From Pseudoalteromonas sp. P1-9 (lineage in GTDB: Bacteria; Pseudomonadota; Gammaproteobacteria; Enterobacterales; Alteromonadaceae), in assembly GCF_001399975.1 (NCBI RefSeq), contig NZ_LKBD01000002.1, positions 1-64,000 on the forward strand: a stretch of 64,000 nucleotides of DNA, written 5' to 3'. Below, piece by piece: positions 17,540-27,954 of this stretch. A program made the position numbers and the translations under genes. Under the pieces are notes generated by a model, which saw only the letters and a list, made by a program, of their open reading frames with translations, was not told the DNA's origin and made no database searches. Position 1 is the first letter of the stretch. The number at the start of each line of letters is the position of its first letter.

Positions 17540-20278
17540 CTAGTGAGCTTGCTCCCAGTTGTCACCTGAATCAGCTTCCACTAATAATGGTACGTCCAAC
17601 TGAGCTGCTTCACTCATCAATAAACAAATTTTATCGCTAAATTCGTTCACTTTATCTGCGTTAATTTCAAACACCAATTCATCGTGAACTTGCATGATCA
17701 TTTCAATATCATCTGACGACTGCGTTTTCAGCCAACCAGCTACATTGATCATTGCGCGCTTAATAATATCTGCAGCAGTACCCTGCATTGGCGCGTTAAT
17801 TGCCGCTCGTTCAGCTGCTTTACGACGCGCACCATTACGCGCTTTAATATCTGGCAAATATAAACGACGACCAAATAAGGTACTCACGTAACCTTTTTCA
17901 GCAGCATCTTCACGCGTGCGTTCCATATACTCAAGTACACCAGGGAAACGTTCAAAATAAGTATCCATATAATGTTGTGCTTCATTACGCGGGATATCTA
18001 ATTGTCGTGACAAGCCAAATGCGCTCATGCCGTAAATTAGACCGAAGTTTACAGCCTTAGCTTTACGGCGCATATCAGATGTTACGGTTTCAAGTGGTAC
18101 ACCAAATACTTCCGCAGCCGTTGCGCTGTGAACGTCTTTACCTTCAGCAAATGCACTTAATAGGCCGTTATCTTGCGATAAATGCGCCATAATACGCAGT
18201 TCTATTTGACTGTAGTCAGCTGCCATTATTAATTTGCCAGGAGCCGCAACAAAAGCCTGACGAATTCGGCGACCTGCTTCATTACGAATTGGAATATTCT
18301 GTAAGTTAGGATCGCTTGAACTTAAGCGACCTGTTGCGGTAACCGCTTGATGATACGAAGTATGTACACGCTGTGTTACTTCATCTACCATTTTAGGTAG
18401 TTTATCAGTATACGTTGATTTGAGCTTAGCTAAACCACGGTGCTCAATAATCAACTTAGGCAACGGGTAATCATGCGCAAGTTCTTGCAGCACTTCCTCC
18501 GCTGTCGACGGCGCGCCTTTTGGTGTTTTCTTTAATACTGGTAAGCCCAGTTTTTCAAACAGAATACCTTGTAATTGCTTGGTTGAGCTTAGGTTAAACT
18601 CCTCTCCTGCAATCTCATACGCTTCTTTTTCCAGCTCTTCAAGGCGCGCTGCAATTTCAACACTTTGCTGTGCCAACATTTGGCTATCAATATGAACACC
18701 GGTACGTTCCATATCTGATAACACATTTACCAATGGCAATTCGATTGAATTGAAAACATCCACTAGCTCTGGCTCTTTTTCTAACATTGGCCAAAGCGTA
18801 TTATGTAAACGCAGGGTAATATCGGCATCTTCCGCCGCATACGGTGCCGCTTTTTCTAGCTCAATTTGACTGAAGGTTAGCTGCGCTTTGCCTTTACCTG
18901 CAATTTTTTCAAAACTAATGTTTTTATGGCCGAGATATTTTAGCGCAAGTGAATCCATATCATGACGAGTACCTACACTGTTAAGTACGTAAGACTCAAG
19001 CATGGTATCAAAACGAATACCATTAAGTTGAATACCCGCTCGCGCTAATACGCTCTTATCGTACTTAAGGTTTTGTCCTACTTTCGCTTTATTTTCATCA
19101 GCTAAAATTGGCGCAAGTTTAGCAAATACTAGCTCATGACTTAGTTGTGCTGGCGCACCTAAATAATCATGTTTAAGCGGTAAATAAGCTGCTTGTGCTT
19201 CTGTTACCGCAAAGCTCATACCGACTAGATCAGCTTGCATGTAATCAAGACTGGTGGTTTCGGTATCAAACGCGAAAAGATCTGCCGCTTGGAGTTTAGC
19301 AACCCAGCTATCTAGCTGTGCTTCAGTTAGTATAGTTTCGTAATTTGTTTCAATGGGTTTAGTTGCCACTTCAACTTCCGCAGCAGGTGCAGTGTCACCA
19401 TCAAGTAATTCGCTTAACCAACGCTTAAATTCACACTCGCCATAAAGCTTGATCAATTCATCAGTATTTGGCGCCGCAACTTCGAAAGAATCCAAGTTTT
19501 GCTCAACCTCTACATCCAACTTAATCGTTGCAAGCTCATAAGAAAGCTGAAGCTGTTCTTTATTATCTTCTAGTTTCTTCGACATGGTTTTTGAACCACG
19601 GAAACCAAGATCTGCGATTTTGTCTAAGTTATCGTAAAGTGAATCAATAGAACCGAGTCCTTGCAGCATTGCAAGAGCCGTTTTTTCGCCCACACCTGGC
19701 ACACCCGGAATGTTATCGACTTTATCGCCCATTAATGCGAGATAATCGATGATTAACTCAGGACCAATACCAAATTTATCGACAACTCCAGCAGGATCCA
19801 TAATCGTATTAGTCATGGTGTTGATAAGTGTTACATGCTCATCAACTAACTGCGCCATATCTTTATCGCCAGTACTAATAAGTACATGACGTTTTTGTTC
19901 TGACGCGCGTTTCGCTAATGTGCCAATTACATCATCGGCTTCAACACCCGGAATGCTAATAAGCGGTAAACCCATTGCCTTAATAATATTGTGAATAGGC
20001 TCAATTTGAGTGCGCAAATCATCAGGCATCGGTGGGCGGTTTGCCTTGTATTCAGAATACATATCATTGCGAAAAGTTGGACCTTTAGCGTCAAAGATCA
20101 CCACCATATGACTTGGCGAATACTGCTTAACCAAACTCTTAAGCATATTAATTACACCATAGATAGCACCGGTAGCCTCACCCTTTGAGTTAGTTAGATG
20201 TGGTGGAGCATGGTAAGCACGGAATAAGTATGATGAACCATCAACCAAGATTAACGGATTTTCAGGGATCTGAGCCAT
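17540..20278 (-). CDS. polA: DNA polymerase I
   Basis: A 912-residue repair and Okazaki-fragment polymerase. Order: 5' nuclease domain (about 1-290), 3'-5' exonuclease (about 310-510, with FAFDTETTS so proofreading is probably active) and the family A polymerase (about 520-912, with DYSQIELR and VHDEL). The ATG at 20278 is chosen because AAGGCGAG precedes it by five bases; a GTG two codons earlier overlaps that site. Convergent with engB, with a small-RNA candidate between them. Confidence 0.96.
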   Translation of the reverse strand: MAQIPENPLILVDGSSYLFRAYHAPPHLTNSKGEATGAIYGVINMLKSLVKQYSPSHMVVIFDAKGPTFRNDMYSEYKANRPPMPDDLRTQIEPIHNIIKAMGLPLISIPGVEADDVIGTLAKRASEQKRHVLISTGDKDMAQLVDEHVTLINTMTNTIMDPAGVVDKFGIGPELIIDYLALMGDKVDNIPGVPGVGEKTALAMLQGLGSIDSLYDNLDKIADLGFRGSKTMSKKLEDNKEQLQLSYELATIKLDVEVEQNLDSFEVAAPNTDELIKLYGECEFKRWLSELLDGDTAPAAEVEVATKPIETNYETILTEAQLDSWVAKLQAADLFAFDTETTSLDYMQADLVGMSFAVTEAQAAYLPLKHDYLGAPAQLSHELVFAKLAPILADENKAKVGQNLKYDKSVLARAGIQLNGIRFDTMLESYVLNSVGTRHDMDSLALKYLGHKNISFEKIAGKGKAQLTFSQIELEKAAPYAAEDADITLRLHNTLWPMLEKEPELVDVFNSIELPLVNVLSDMERTGVHIDSQMLAQQSVEIAARLEELEKEAYEIAGEEFNLSSTKQLQGILFEKLGLPVLKKTPKGAPSTAEEVLQELAHDYPLPKLIIEHRGLAKLKSTYTDKLPKMVDEVTQRVHTSYHQAVTATGRLSSSDPNLQNIPIRNEAGRRIRQAFVAAPGKLIMAADYSQIELRIMAHLSQDNGLLSAFAEGKDVHSATAAEVFGVPLETVTSDMRRKAKAVNFGLIYGMSAFGLSRQLDIPRNEAQHYMDTYFERFPGVLEYMERTREDAAEKGYVSTLFGRRLYLPDIKARNGARRKAAERAAINAPMQGTAADIIKRAMINVAGWLKTQSSDDIEMIMQVHDELVFEINADKVNEFSDKICLLMSEAAQLDVPLLVEADSGDNWEQAH

Positions 20279-20769
20279 TAGCACTCGCCTTAAAACGATT
20301 AAACATAAATTGCCGATAGCATGCCATATCCCCGATAAGAAAACGAGAATTCAGCTATATAAACAACAGAAATAATCAGTGCAGTGCAAGCAGTAAACGA
20401 ATTGTTGAAATATTCCTCAGACCAATTGGTTGTAACCTGTGGATAAGTTTGTTAGTAAAGATGTAACAGTGCCTTCCCCGAATTTGAAAAAACAAATGGA
20501 GAATCTGATTTTTTGTTTAATATACAATGAGTTAACAAGGCTAATTTACTAGCGTATTGTTATTATTATTAATTTTCCAAGATGTGGAAACTGCTAAACT
20601 TTTTATCCTTAAAGCTTGGCAAGGAACATCCTAATCTTTAGCAGGGCAGTTACTCTACCAATAAAAGATCAAAGATCCTAGCGATCTTTTTATAATTTTT
20701 TTTTATTTACATCGTTTCTTTATAGCTAGAATATAATGCTTAACCAATCTTGAGATATGGAATAGATAT
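20279..20769. other. polA-elbB divergent intergenic region (491 bp)
   Basis: No gene. The right half (20575-20700) can fold into nested stems: TTTCCA / TGGAAA (20575-20591), CTGCTAAA (20591-20598) with TTTAGCAG (20637-20644), and TCCTT / AAGGA inside it. It ends in a terminator at 20671-20700. After the terminator a TATAAT (20732-20737) suits an elbB promoter, with TTTACA 20 bp upstream as a poor -35. Read as an orphan structured leader or small RNA with no clear promoter. Confidence 0.4.
20671..20700 (+). terminator. orphan terminator upstream of elbB
   Basis: AAAGATC / GATCTTT (20671-20677 and 20683-20689) with a five-base loop and a long T-rich tail. It lies 70 bp upstream of elbB with no ORF before it on the plus strand, so it must end a non-coding transcript or an attenuated leader. 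Confidence 0.6.
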
Positions 20770-21420
20770 ATGAAGAAGATAGCAGTGATTTTAAGTGGCT
20801 GTGGGGTATTTGATGGCGCTGAAATTCATGAGGCAGTATTAACGCTGTTAAATATTGAACTGCAGGGTGCAAGTTACCAATGTTTCGCACCCAATATAGA
20901 TCAACACCATGTAATTAATCATATCACTGGCGAGGAAATGTCAGAGAAACGCAACGTACTAGTCGAATCTGCGCGTATCGCTCGAGGTGAGATCAAGGAT
21001 CTTAAAGAGCTCAACATTTCGGAGTTTGATGCACTGGCTTTACCTGGTGGTTTTGGCGCTGCGAAAAATTTGTGTGATTTCGCATTAAAAGGCGCTGATT
21101 GCGAGATCAATGAAGACGTTGCCAATGCGTGTCGTGCATTTGCTGATGCGAAAAAACCGGCAGCCTATATTTGTATTGCACCGACAATTATTCCACAAGT
21201 GTACGCCGCAGGCACACTTGCAACCATTGGCAATGACCTAGATACAGCAAATGGCGTTAACGCATTAGGCGCAGCACACCAAAACTGTGCGGTAAACGAT
21301 ATTATTGTCGACGAAAGTGCAAAAGTAATCAGCACACCAGCTTATATGTTAGCGACAAATATTCGCGAAGCGGCGAGCGGTATTGAAAAAGCCATCGCAC
21401 AATTAGTAAAAATGAGCTAA
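20770..21420 (+). CDS. elbB: ElbB-family glyoxalase / isoprenoid biosynthesis protein
   Basis: A 216-residue DJ-1/PfpI-superfamily protein. Markers are ILSGCGVFDGAEIHE at the N-terminus, ALPGGFGAAKN and the nucleophile-elbow region YICIAPTI. E. coli ElbB (217 residues) has weak glyoxalase III-type activity and was named from an isoprenoid phenotype; its real role is unclear. Single gene with its own promoter candidate and a strong terminator. Confidence 0.9.
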   Translation: MKKIAVILSGCGVFDGAEIHEAVLTLLNIELQGASYQCFAPNIDQHHVINHITGEEMSEKRNVLVESARIARGEIKDLKELNISEFDALALPGGFGAAKNLCDFALKGADCEINEDVANACRAFADAKKPAAYICIAPTIIPQVYAAGTLATIGNDLDTANGVNALGAAHQNCAVNDIIVDESAKVISTPAYMLATNIREAASGIEKAIAQLVKMS

Positions 21421-21433
21421 CCCTGTAACAAAA

Positions 21434-21461
21434 GAAAAAGTTGCGCTAGCGCAACTTTTTC
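21434..21461 (+). terminator. elbB terminator
   Basis: A perfect palindrome GAAAAAGTTGCGC / GCGCAACTTTTTC centred on TA, 13 bp past the elbB stop codon. Confidence 0.85.
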
Positions 21462-21577
21462 ATATTTTACGACTAAATAGCCATAACTAACCATTTTATA
21501 AATTCGCAGCAAACGTTATAATTGTGCTAATTTCCGTCTATTGTGATTGATCACCTCAATTTGTGAGCAAGTAAAAA

Positions 21578-21973
21578 ATGAAAAAATTAACAGCAGCATT
21601 ACTAATGATGAGTGCAACTGTCGCAGTTGCAGCACCTTTTGATAACTCGTTAACTGAAGAAGCAATTAAAAAACGTATCGCTCCAGTTGGCTCTGTTTAT
21701 TTAGCAGGTGCAGAACCAGTTGTTGCTGAGCCAACAGGTCCACGTACTGGCCAACAAGTGTATCAAGCAAGTTGTTTTGGTTGTCACGGTACAGGTGCTC
21801 TAGGCGCGCCAAAGACAAAAGCTGACTGGGATACTCGCATGGCGAAAGGCATGGATGTACTAATGCAGCATGCAATTAATGGTTTCAATGCAATGCCTCC
21901 TCGCGGTACATGTATGAACTGTTCTGATGATGAAATTAAAGATGCAATCGAGTTTATGGCAAAAGGTCAATAA
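21578..21973 (+). CDS. cytochrome c5-family monoheme protein
   Basis: A 131-residue periplasmic cytochrome. Signal peptide at 1-19. One heme motif CFGCH (Cys66, Cys69, His70), and the cytochrome c5 signature MPPRGTCMNC with the axial Met and an extra Cys pair that forms a disulfide. It probably shuttles electrons to oxidases or other periplasmic reductases. It is a single gene. Upstream a small palindrome GTGATTGATCAC (about 21543-21554) could bind an FNR/CRP-type factor, though its spacing fits neither consensus. Confidence 0.9.
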   Translation: MKKLTAALLMMSATVAVAAPFDNSLTEEAIKKRIAPVGSVYLAGAEPVVAEPTGPRTGQQVYQASCFGCHGTGALGAPKTKADWDTRMAKGMDVLMQHAINGFNAMPPRGTCMNCSDDEIKDAIEFMAKGQ

Positions 21974-21989
21974 ACATAAAACGCATTTT

Positions 21990-22020
21990 AAAAGAGCCGC
22001 TTAACAAAGCGGCTTTTTTA
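21990..22020 (+). terminator. cytochrome c5 terminator
   Basis: Stem AGCCGCTT / AAGCGGCT with a short loop and a T-run, about 20 bp past the stop codon. Confidence 0.85.
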
Positions 22021-22251
22021 TTGGTTAACATTTATATAACTAAGGAAACACAAGTTAGAATAAAAAAGAATATTCGATTTATTTAAAAACTCAAATTTAT
22101 CAATGAGTTATAATTTAACGCAATTTCATCGACAAGATTGCTATTTAAAACGAAAAATGGAAAAATAAGGTTAAAAAATAGGCAGTGATTAACTGTGTGG
22201 TTCGGTTGGGTTCACACTGCTATAAATTCTACCTAATAATAAGAAATAGCA

Positions 22252-24765
22252 ATGGAAGATGCTTATGCCGATAACGGCTCACAGCAAAGAAAAATAAAGC
22301 GCTTAAAAAGTTTAGTAAAGAAATATCAAACCTCTTTGCAAACACAAACTGCGTTATTACAACTATCCGAACAAGCAAGTAAAGTATCAGAACTTACCTT
22401 GCTCTACCCCGCTATTCAGCAAATTTTAGAGAGCAGCCTTCCATGTAGAAACTTTTATGTGGTGTTATTCAACCCTGATATTGGCGAACTCGAACTTACT
22501 TATTTTGTCGACGAGATCGATGGCATTCATTTACCCATTCAAGCGCAACAAACTGGCATGCTCGATAATTCGCTTACTGGCCTCGTATTTAAAACCGGTA
22601 AAACCAAACTATTTAATAAAGAACAAATTGCCGATTGCGAAATTAAAGGTGTATGCCGTGTTATGGGCACGCCCTGTGAATACTGGTTAGGTGTGCCAAT
22701 CCATCACGATGGTCGCGTGATCGGTGTTATGGCAACACAAAGCTATAATGTAAATCAGCCGTTTGATGATAGCCAAATAGCACTATTTGAAACCGTCGCA
22801 TTCTATTTTAGTACCGCGGTTGAGCGTGTTAAAAAACGCCAGTATATGGCGCAACAAGTTGCTGAGCGCACGGAACAGTTAAGCCGCGAAATTGCTCGAA
22901 ACCAAGATACTATTCGCAAACAAAATATTTTGTACGCGATTTCTAAGCTAGCGACAAAAAGCCTTAATAACCAAGACTTCTTTGAGCGAGTTCACAATAT
23001 TGTTAACGAAGAAGTATTCGCTAAAAACCTGTTTATCGCGCTTTATGATCACAGCGAAAATATGATCAGCTGTCCCTACGCAGTGGATGAAATGTCTGTT
23101 GATTATCAACCTCGTACCTTCTCTAAGGGGCTAACTGAATTTGTTATTCGCACAGGTAAAACGGAATTGTTTGACCAAAACCGAATATTAAATGAGGTAG
23201 CAAAAGGTCATGTTGAGCTGCCCGCTAAATTTAATAACTCTCCTTTACCGACTTCTTGGATTGGCGTGCCGCTTTATCACCGTCAACAAGTAATTGGTGT
23301 ATTGGCTTGTCAGGCGTTTAATCACGAATACAGCTACAAACAATCTGATATTGAGCTTATCTCATTTGTCTCAGAGCAAATTTCCAATGTAATCGTAAAA
23401 CACTTGGCAGATAATCAATTAGAGCAACGAGTAAAAGAAAAAACCGCTGAATTACAACAAGCCAATATTCATTTGCAATTGCAAATTGAAGAGCGTAAGA
23501 AAATTGAGCGTCAGTTATTTCACGATGCCCACCATGATAATTTAACAGGCTTAGCAAACCGAAGCTTGTTTATTTCTCAATTAGATAAAACCCTGCAACG
23601 ACACAAGCGAGATAAATCGCATGGCTTTGCTGTGATGTTTATCGATCTCGATAATTTTAAAGACATCAACGACACACTCGGTCATCACGCTGGCGATAAA
23701 TTTTTAAAATCGACTGCTAATGAGTTTTCTACTTGTATTCGAGAGCATGATTTACTGGCACGTTTTGGTGGTGATGAATTTGTTATTCTATTAACCCATT
23801 TACAGCACATAGACGAAGCAGAGCTTATCGCTAAGCGAATAATTAAATTAATGAAAAAGCCTTTTTGTATTAATGAATTGTGCATTAAAAGTGGGGCAAG
23901 CATTGGCATTGCATACAGCAACAAAGCCTATACCAGCACAGACCAAATTATTCGTGACGCAGACAGTGCTATGTATCAAGCGAAGAAATCAGGTAAAGGT
24001 ACCATTGAGCTCAGTGCAGAACATCTAGAGCCAAGAAGTAGCCTGATTCGCCCGACCGAAATTAACGCAGGGCAACTGAGTTTTGCTAAATCAAATGTGA
24101 TTGATCTGCATAAAGATCACAGTGTCGCAACTTTTTACAATCCACAGCTAACACTGGAATCAGGTGCAACAATAGCCCTTGCTCACTTATTACAAGAACA
24201 GCATGCAGCAATTGATTACTGCGATTACTTATTAAATCAAATTCTTCCTCATGTTGTGCAAAATGGTACGGTGTTTTTGCAACTGCATACCAGTATTTTG
24301 GCACGTGAATTTGATCGTTTTTACAAAGAACTAAGTAAGTCAGCAAATAATATTTGCTGGTTAATTAACGACAGTAACCTTGCTGAAATGTCGACGACCC
24401 AAATTGATAATCTAGTAAAACTCAAAAAATTGGGATTCAAAATAGGTGTTATTGACGTTGCTCGTCAGCAAATCGATCTTGCAAAGCTAACCTGCGTGGA
24501 GTTTGATTTTATGCAGTTAGAGCTAAATTTTTGTCGTAAATTAGTCACAGAGAAAGTAGCACAGCAACAGCTTGCAGCCTTACTTGCACTTACAAAAGGC
24601 AGTAAGTGTGAAATTATCGCTACCGGACCTGCCATAGTGAATTTTCAGTCGGCACTCAAAATACTTGGTATCAATTTATTCTTAAGCCCACTGGCGCAAG
24701 GTTCTGAGCAGCTATCGCAGTTAGATAAAAGCCAATCACTGCTCAGTAAAACCAATAAAAAGTAA
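22252..24765 (+). CDS. GAF-GAF-GGDEF diguanylate cyclase with degenerate EAL-like C-terminus
   Basis: An 837-residue cytoplasmic signalling protein without membrane segments. Order: N-terminal coiled coil (about 8-45), two GAF domains (about 45-195 and 230-385), coiled coil (about 390-425), GGDEF domain (about 425-585), and a C-terminal 230 residues. The active site is intact (GGDEF at 506-510), and the inhibitory I-site RxxD (Arg497-Asp500) is five residues before it, so it should make c-di-GMP with product inhibition. The tail has EAL-like spacing (LQLHTSILARE, LKKLGFKIGVID) but lacks the EAL motif and metal ligands, so it is probably inactive. Tail to tail with rep, 3 bp between stop codons. 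Confidence 0.88.
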   Translation: MEDAYADNGSQQRKIKRLKSLVKKYQTSLQTQTALLQLSEQASKVSELTLLYPAIQQILESSLPCRNFYVVLFNPDIGELELTYFVDEIDGIHLPIQAQQTGMLDNSLTGLVFKTGKTKLFNKEQIADCEIKGVCRVMGTPCEYWLGVPIHHDGRVIGVMATQSYNVNQPFDDSQIALFETVAFYFSTAVERVKKRQYMAQQVAERTEQLSREIARNQDTIRKQNILYAISKLATKSLNNQDFFERVHNIVNEEVFAKNLFIALYDHSENMISCPYAVDEMSVDYQPRTFSKGLTEFVIRTGKTELFDQNRILNEVAKGHVELPAKFNNSPLPTSWIGVPLYHRQQVIGVLACQAFNHEYSYKQSDIELISFVSEQISNVIVKHLADNQLEQRVKEKTAELQQANIHLQLQIEERKKIERQLFHDAHHDNLTGLANRSLFISQLDKTLQRHKRDKSHGFAVMFIDLDNFKDINDTLGHHAGDKFLKSTANEFSTCIREHDLLARFGGDEFVILLTHLQHIDEAELIAKRIIKLMKKPFCINELCIKSGASIGIAYSNKAYTSTDQIIRDADSAMYQAKKSGKGTIELSAEHLEPRSSLIRPTEINAGQLSFAKSNVIDLHKDHSVATFYNPQLTLESGATIALAHLLQEQHAAIDYCDYLLNQILPHVVQNGTVFLQLHTSILAREFDRFYKELSKSANNICWLINDSNLAEMSTTQIDNLVKLKKLGFKIGVIDVARQQIDLAKLTCVEFDFMQLELNFCRKLVTEKVAQQQLAALLALTKGSKCEIIATGPAIVNFQSALKILGINLFLSPLAQGSEQLSQLDKSQSLLSKTNKK

Positions 24766-24768
24766 ACG

Positions 24769-26781
24769 TTATTTCTTTAACATGGCGCGTAAATTAGCAA
24801 CTCGCGCTTGGCCTTTTTCCATACGTTGTTGTTGGTTTTGCGGTTGTTTTCGCATTTCGTAAGCAAGATCATCTTGTGGCATTTCAGCAACAAAACGACT
24901 TAACTCTGGCGTTGCCGTTTCACCAAACATTCTGCGCTCTTTTGCATAGGTTAAAATCAACTCTTGCTGCGCACGAGTAATGCCTACGTAAGCCAAACGC
25001 CTTTCTTCTTCAACATTATCTTCATCAATGCTGGTTTGGTGTGGTAACAATCCCTCTTCCATGCCCACCATAAACACATAAGGATATTCCAAGCCTTTCG
25101 ATGCGTGTAATGTCAGTAATTGCACCGCGTCTGACTCGTCTTCTTCTTCATTGCGTTCAAGCATGTCGCGCAGTGTTAGCTTCATCACAACCTCAGGTAA
25201 GGTCAGCGGCGGGTTATCACTGCTGCCAACTAACATATCGGTGATCCATCGGTACAGTTCCGACACGTTCTTCATACGCATTTCAGCAGCTTTAGCGCTG
25301 GTTGAAGTCTCATACAAGTAATCTTCGTAATTAATCTCGCGCACCATGTCTTTTACGGCTTCAAGGGTGTCTCCGCGGGTTGCTCGGTCAGAAAGCTCAA
25401 CCACCCAACGGGCAAAACCCATTAACGCATTATAACCACGCCCAGCTAAGCGCGATGATAATTCAGGTTCAAAACACGCAGCAAACAAACTAATGTGCTT
25501 TTCATTCGCCAGCGATCCTAATTTCTCAAGTGTGATAGGACCAATTTCACGGCGTGGTGTATTTACGATACGTAAAAAGGCGTTATCGTCATCTTGATTC
25601 ACCAACAACCTTAAATACGCCATAATGTCTTTAATTTCTGCACGTGAGAAAAACGACATACCGCCGCTAATTTTGTACGGAATATGGCTTCCCATTAAGG
25701 CTTTTTCAAATACCCTTGCTTGGTGATTACCACGATACAAAATTGCGTAATCTTTATAGCTGGTGCGCTTCATAAATTTATGCGAAATAATCTCAGCAAC
25801 CACTCTCTCAGCTTCATGCTCTTCATCTTTTGTCGCAATAACTTTAATCTGTTCGCCATAAGCTAATTCACTAAATAACTTTTTATCAAACACGTGCGGG
25901 TTATTAGCAATCAGAATGTTGGCAGATTTAAGAATACGCCCCGCACTACGATAATTTTGCTCAAGTTTAATTAAACGTAATCCGGGAAAGTCTTTACTCA
26001 ACAGCACTAGGTTTTGTGGTTTTGCCCCGCGCCAAGAATAGATACTTTGGTCATCATCGCCTACAACTGTAAAGCGCGCTCGCTCGCCCACTAACAGTTT
26101 AACTAATTGGTATTGGCTGGTGTTGGTATCTTGATATTCATCCACCAACAAATAACGAAAGCGATTTTGCCAGCGTTCACGCACCTCTGGCTTAGCGCTT
26201 AGCAGCAAAGTTGGGATCATAATTAAATCATCAAAATCTAGCGCGTTATAAGCGCGTAATTGATTTTGAAAACGCGCATAAAGTTGAGCAAACTGAACTT
26301 TTTGTTGCTCTCTGGCTTCTGCAATGGCCTGCTGTGGCAAAATCAGGTCATTTTTCCAATTCGAAATCTGCATTTTTAACAGATTAAGTAAGTCTTTATC
26401 GCCTTTTAATTCGGGTTCTGTTAAATCAGCCAAGAGTTTGTTGCTGTCTTGATCGTCAAATAATGAAAAACCAGGTTTATATCCCAGTGCATCCAGCTCT
26501 TTTTTAACAATTTCCAAGCCAAGCGTGTGAAACGTAGAAACCCATAACCCTTTCGCTTCTTGCTTACCCAGTGTTTGTGCCACACGCTCACGCATTTCTT
26601 TTGCTGCTTTATTGGTAAAGGTTACCGCCGCAATATTGCGTGCCTTGTATTCGCACTTTTGCACTAAGTAGGCAATTTTATTTGTGATTACACGGGTTTT
26701 ACCTGAGCCAGCGCCTGCCAGCACTAGGCATGGACCACTGATATATTTAACCGCTTCATCTTGTTTAGGATTGAGTTTCAT
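24769..26781 (-). CDS. rep: ATP-dependent DNA helicase Rep
   Basis: A 670-residue UvrD/Rep-family 3'-5' helicase that helps replication forks through bound proteins. The N-terminus ([16 protein letters not shown]) and Walker [10 protein letters not shown] match Rep closely, and later motifs ([29 protein letters not shown]) are complete. The start at 26781 is chosen because Rep proteins begin at this residue; an in-frame ATG five codons upstream is also possible, and neither has a strong ribosome binding site. Confidence 0.94.
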   Translation of the reverse strand: MKLNPKQDEAVKYISGPCLVLAGAGSGKTRVITNKIAYLVQKCEYKARNIAAVTFTNKAAKEMRERVAQTLGKQEAKGLWVSTFHTLGLEIVKKELDALGYKPGFSLFDDQDSNKLLADLTEPELKGDKDLLNLLKMQISNWKNDLILPQQAIAEAREQQKVQFAQLYARFQNQLRAYNALDFDDLIMIPTLLLSAKPEVRERWQNRFRYLLVDEYQDTNTSQYQLVKLLVGERARFTVVGDDDQSIYSWRGAKPQNLVLLSKDFPGLRLIKLEQNYRSAGRILKSANILIANNPHVFDKKLFSELAYGEQIKVIATKDEEHEAERVVAEIISHKFMKRTSYKDYAILYRGNHQARVFEKALMGSHIPYKISGGMSFFSRAEIKDIMAYLRLLVNQDDDNAFLRIVNTPRREIGPITLEKLGSLANEKHISLFAACFEPELSSRLAGRGYNALMGFARWVVELSDRATRGDTLEAVKDMVREINYEDYLYETSTSAKAAEMRMKNVSELYRWITDMLVGSSDNPPLTLPEVVMKLTLRDMLERNEEEDESDAVQLLTLHASKGLEYPYVFMVGMEEGLLPHQTSIDEDNVEEERRLAYVGITRAQQELILTYAKERRMFGETATPELSRFVAEMPQDDLAYEMRKQPQNQQQRMEKGQARVANLRAMLKK

Positions 26782-26911
26782 TAAAATCGCTTGCATTAAT
26801 ACAACAAAGAAAGGGATTTTAAAATGCAGCTATGTCAGGCGCAAGGATTGTCTTTGCCTGCAAGCCCCGATGGGTTAAACTAAACACAGTTTTTATTACT
26901 AGAATTTGACT

Positions 26912-27172
26912 ATGATTAACCCAGCGAAACTTGAAGAAATTGCCAAGCAAATTACTGAAAACATGCCACAAGGTGTTAAAAACTTAGCAGATACATTGGA
27001 AGGCAAAACAAAACAAGCTATTCAAAATAAATTAAGTGAAATGGATTTTGTTAGCCGTGAAGATTTTGAAGTACAAAGCCAAGTATTATTAAGAACACGT
27101 GAGAAATTGGCGATTTTAGAGCAACGTGTGAACGAGCTAGAAGCAAAGCTTGCCGATAAAGACGCAGAATAA
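26912..27172 (+). CDS. ubiK: ubiquinone biosynthesis accessory factor UbiK
   Basis: An 86-residue protein of the YqiC/BMFP family: an amphipathic N-terminus (INPAKLEEIAKQI), a central segment, then the conserved SREDFEVQSQVLLRTREKLA trimeric coiled coil. UbiK binds UbiJ and lipids to support aerobic ubiquinone synthesis. The ATG at 26912 matches the family start; a TTG two codons earlier is unlikely. Divergent from rep by about 130 bp. Confidence 0.9.
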   Translation: MINPAKLEEIAKQITENMPQGVKNLADTLEGKTKQAIQNKLSEMDFVSREDFEVQSQVLLRTREKLAILEQRVNELEAKLADKDAE

Positions 27173-27197
27173 AAAAGAAGCTAAAGCGCTTCTTTTT
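27172..27197. terminator. shared bidirectional terminator overlapping two stop codons
   Basis: Stem AAAAAGAAGC / GCTTCTTTTT (27172-27181 and 27188-27197). The left arm overlaps the ubiK stop codon and the loop overlaps the stop codon of the leftward binding-protein gene, so one hairpin serves both convergent genes. Confidence 0.7.
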
Positions 27198-27954
27198 CCT
27201 GTGCTTTTAGTTTTGCTAACTCGCTGTTGAATGCGTCTAAAAACCAGCGGTGCTCTACTAAAAAATTATTTGAAAAGTAAACAGAGAAATTTCTGCTTGC
27301 TTCAATAATGCTTGCTATATTATCAAGGTTTTGCGAACGTTTCGATAATGCATGAACAAACACACTTTCCGATAAAAACACCGCATCTAGTCGGTCAGCC
27401 AACAGCATTTCAACTAGCGTATCCACATCATTACTTAGAGTTGCTATAGGATAATTATTATCTTGCAGCCAAACCTGCGTATTGGTGTTTAAAATAGTAC
27501 CTATTTTTGCTTGTTCGCGAAATCCACTGTGTTTCACATCAATTACATTAGATGTTTTATAAAACCAGCTCCAATTATTAATGAGTACCGCATCGCTAAT
27601 TTGTGCAATACGGTCGCGAAAACGGTTTTGCGTCGCTAAGAAAAAACCATCAACGTTGCCACTTCGCATTTCACGCAGCGCCACACCGTAATTTGCAACA
27701 AGTTCAAACTCGTAGTTCACTTCCAAGTTGTTAAGTACTTGCGTTACACGCACAATACCTTGCCCTGCAAGCTTTTTATTTTCATTTAAATAAATGTACG
27801 GTGGAAAATGCGGCACTGCAAAACGCAGTGTTATTTTTTGTTCTGTCGTTTGTGGTACAACTTGCTCGGCATAGGCATTATTAGCTGTTAACGCAAAATA
27901 CGCACTAACGACTAAACACACCTTGAACGGCATTGTTATAAATTTTTGCCACAT
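27181..27954 (-). CDS. periplasmic solute-binding protein (SBP_bac_3-like)
   Basis: A protein of about 257 residues with a signal peptide (MWQKFITMPFKVCLVVSAYF..., cleavage near NNAYA-E), followed by a bacterial extracellular solute-binding fold: RFAVPHFPPYIYLNENKKLAGQGI, then MRSGNVDGFFLATQNR and the second lobe. Such stand-alone proteins in Alteromonadales often lack a partner permease and may act in signalling rather than transport. The coding region overlaps the end of the carbonic anhydrase gene by about 50 bp. Starts at 27966, 27954 or 27933 are all possible; 27954 is chosen for the GGGGCG upstream. Confidence 0.7.
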   Translation of the reverse strand: MWQKFITMPFKVCLVVSAYFALTANNAYAEQVVPQTTEQKITLRFAVPHFPPYIYLNENKKLAGQGIVRVTQVLNNLEVNYEFELVANYGVALREMRSGNVDGFFLATQNRFRDRIAQISDAVLINNWSWFYKTSNVIDVKHSGFREQAKIGTILNTNTQVWLQDNNYPIATLSNDVDTLVEMLLADRLDAVFLSESVFVHALSKRSQNLDNIASIIEASRNFSVYFSNNFLVEHRWFLDAFNSELAKLKAQEKEAL

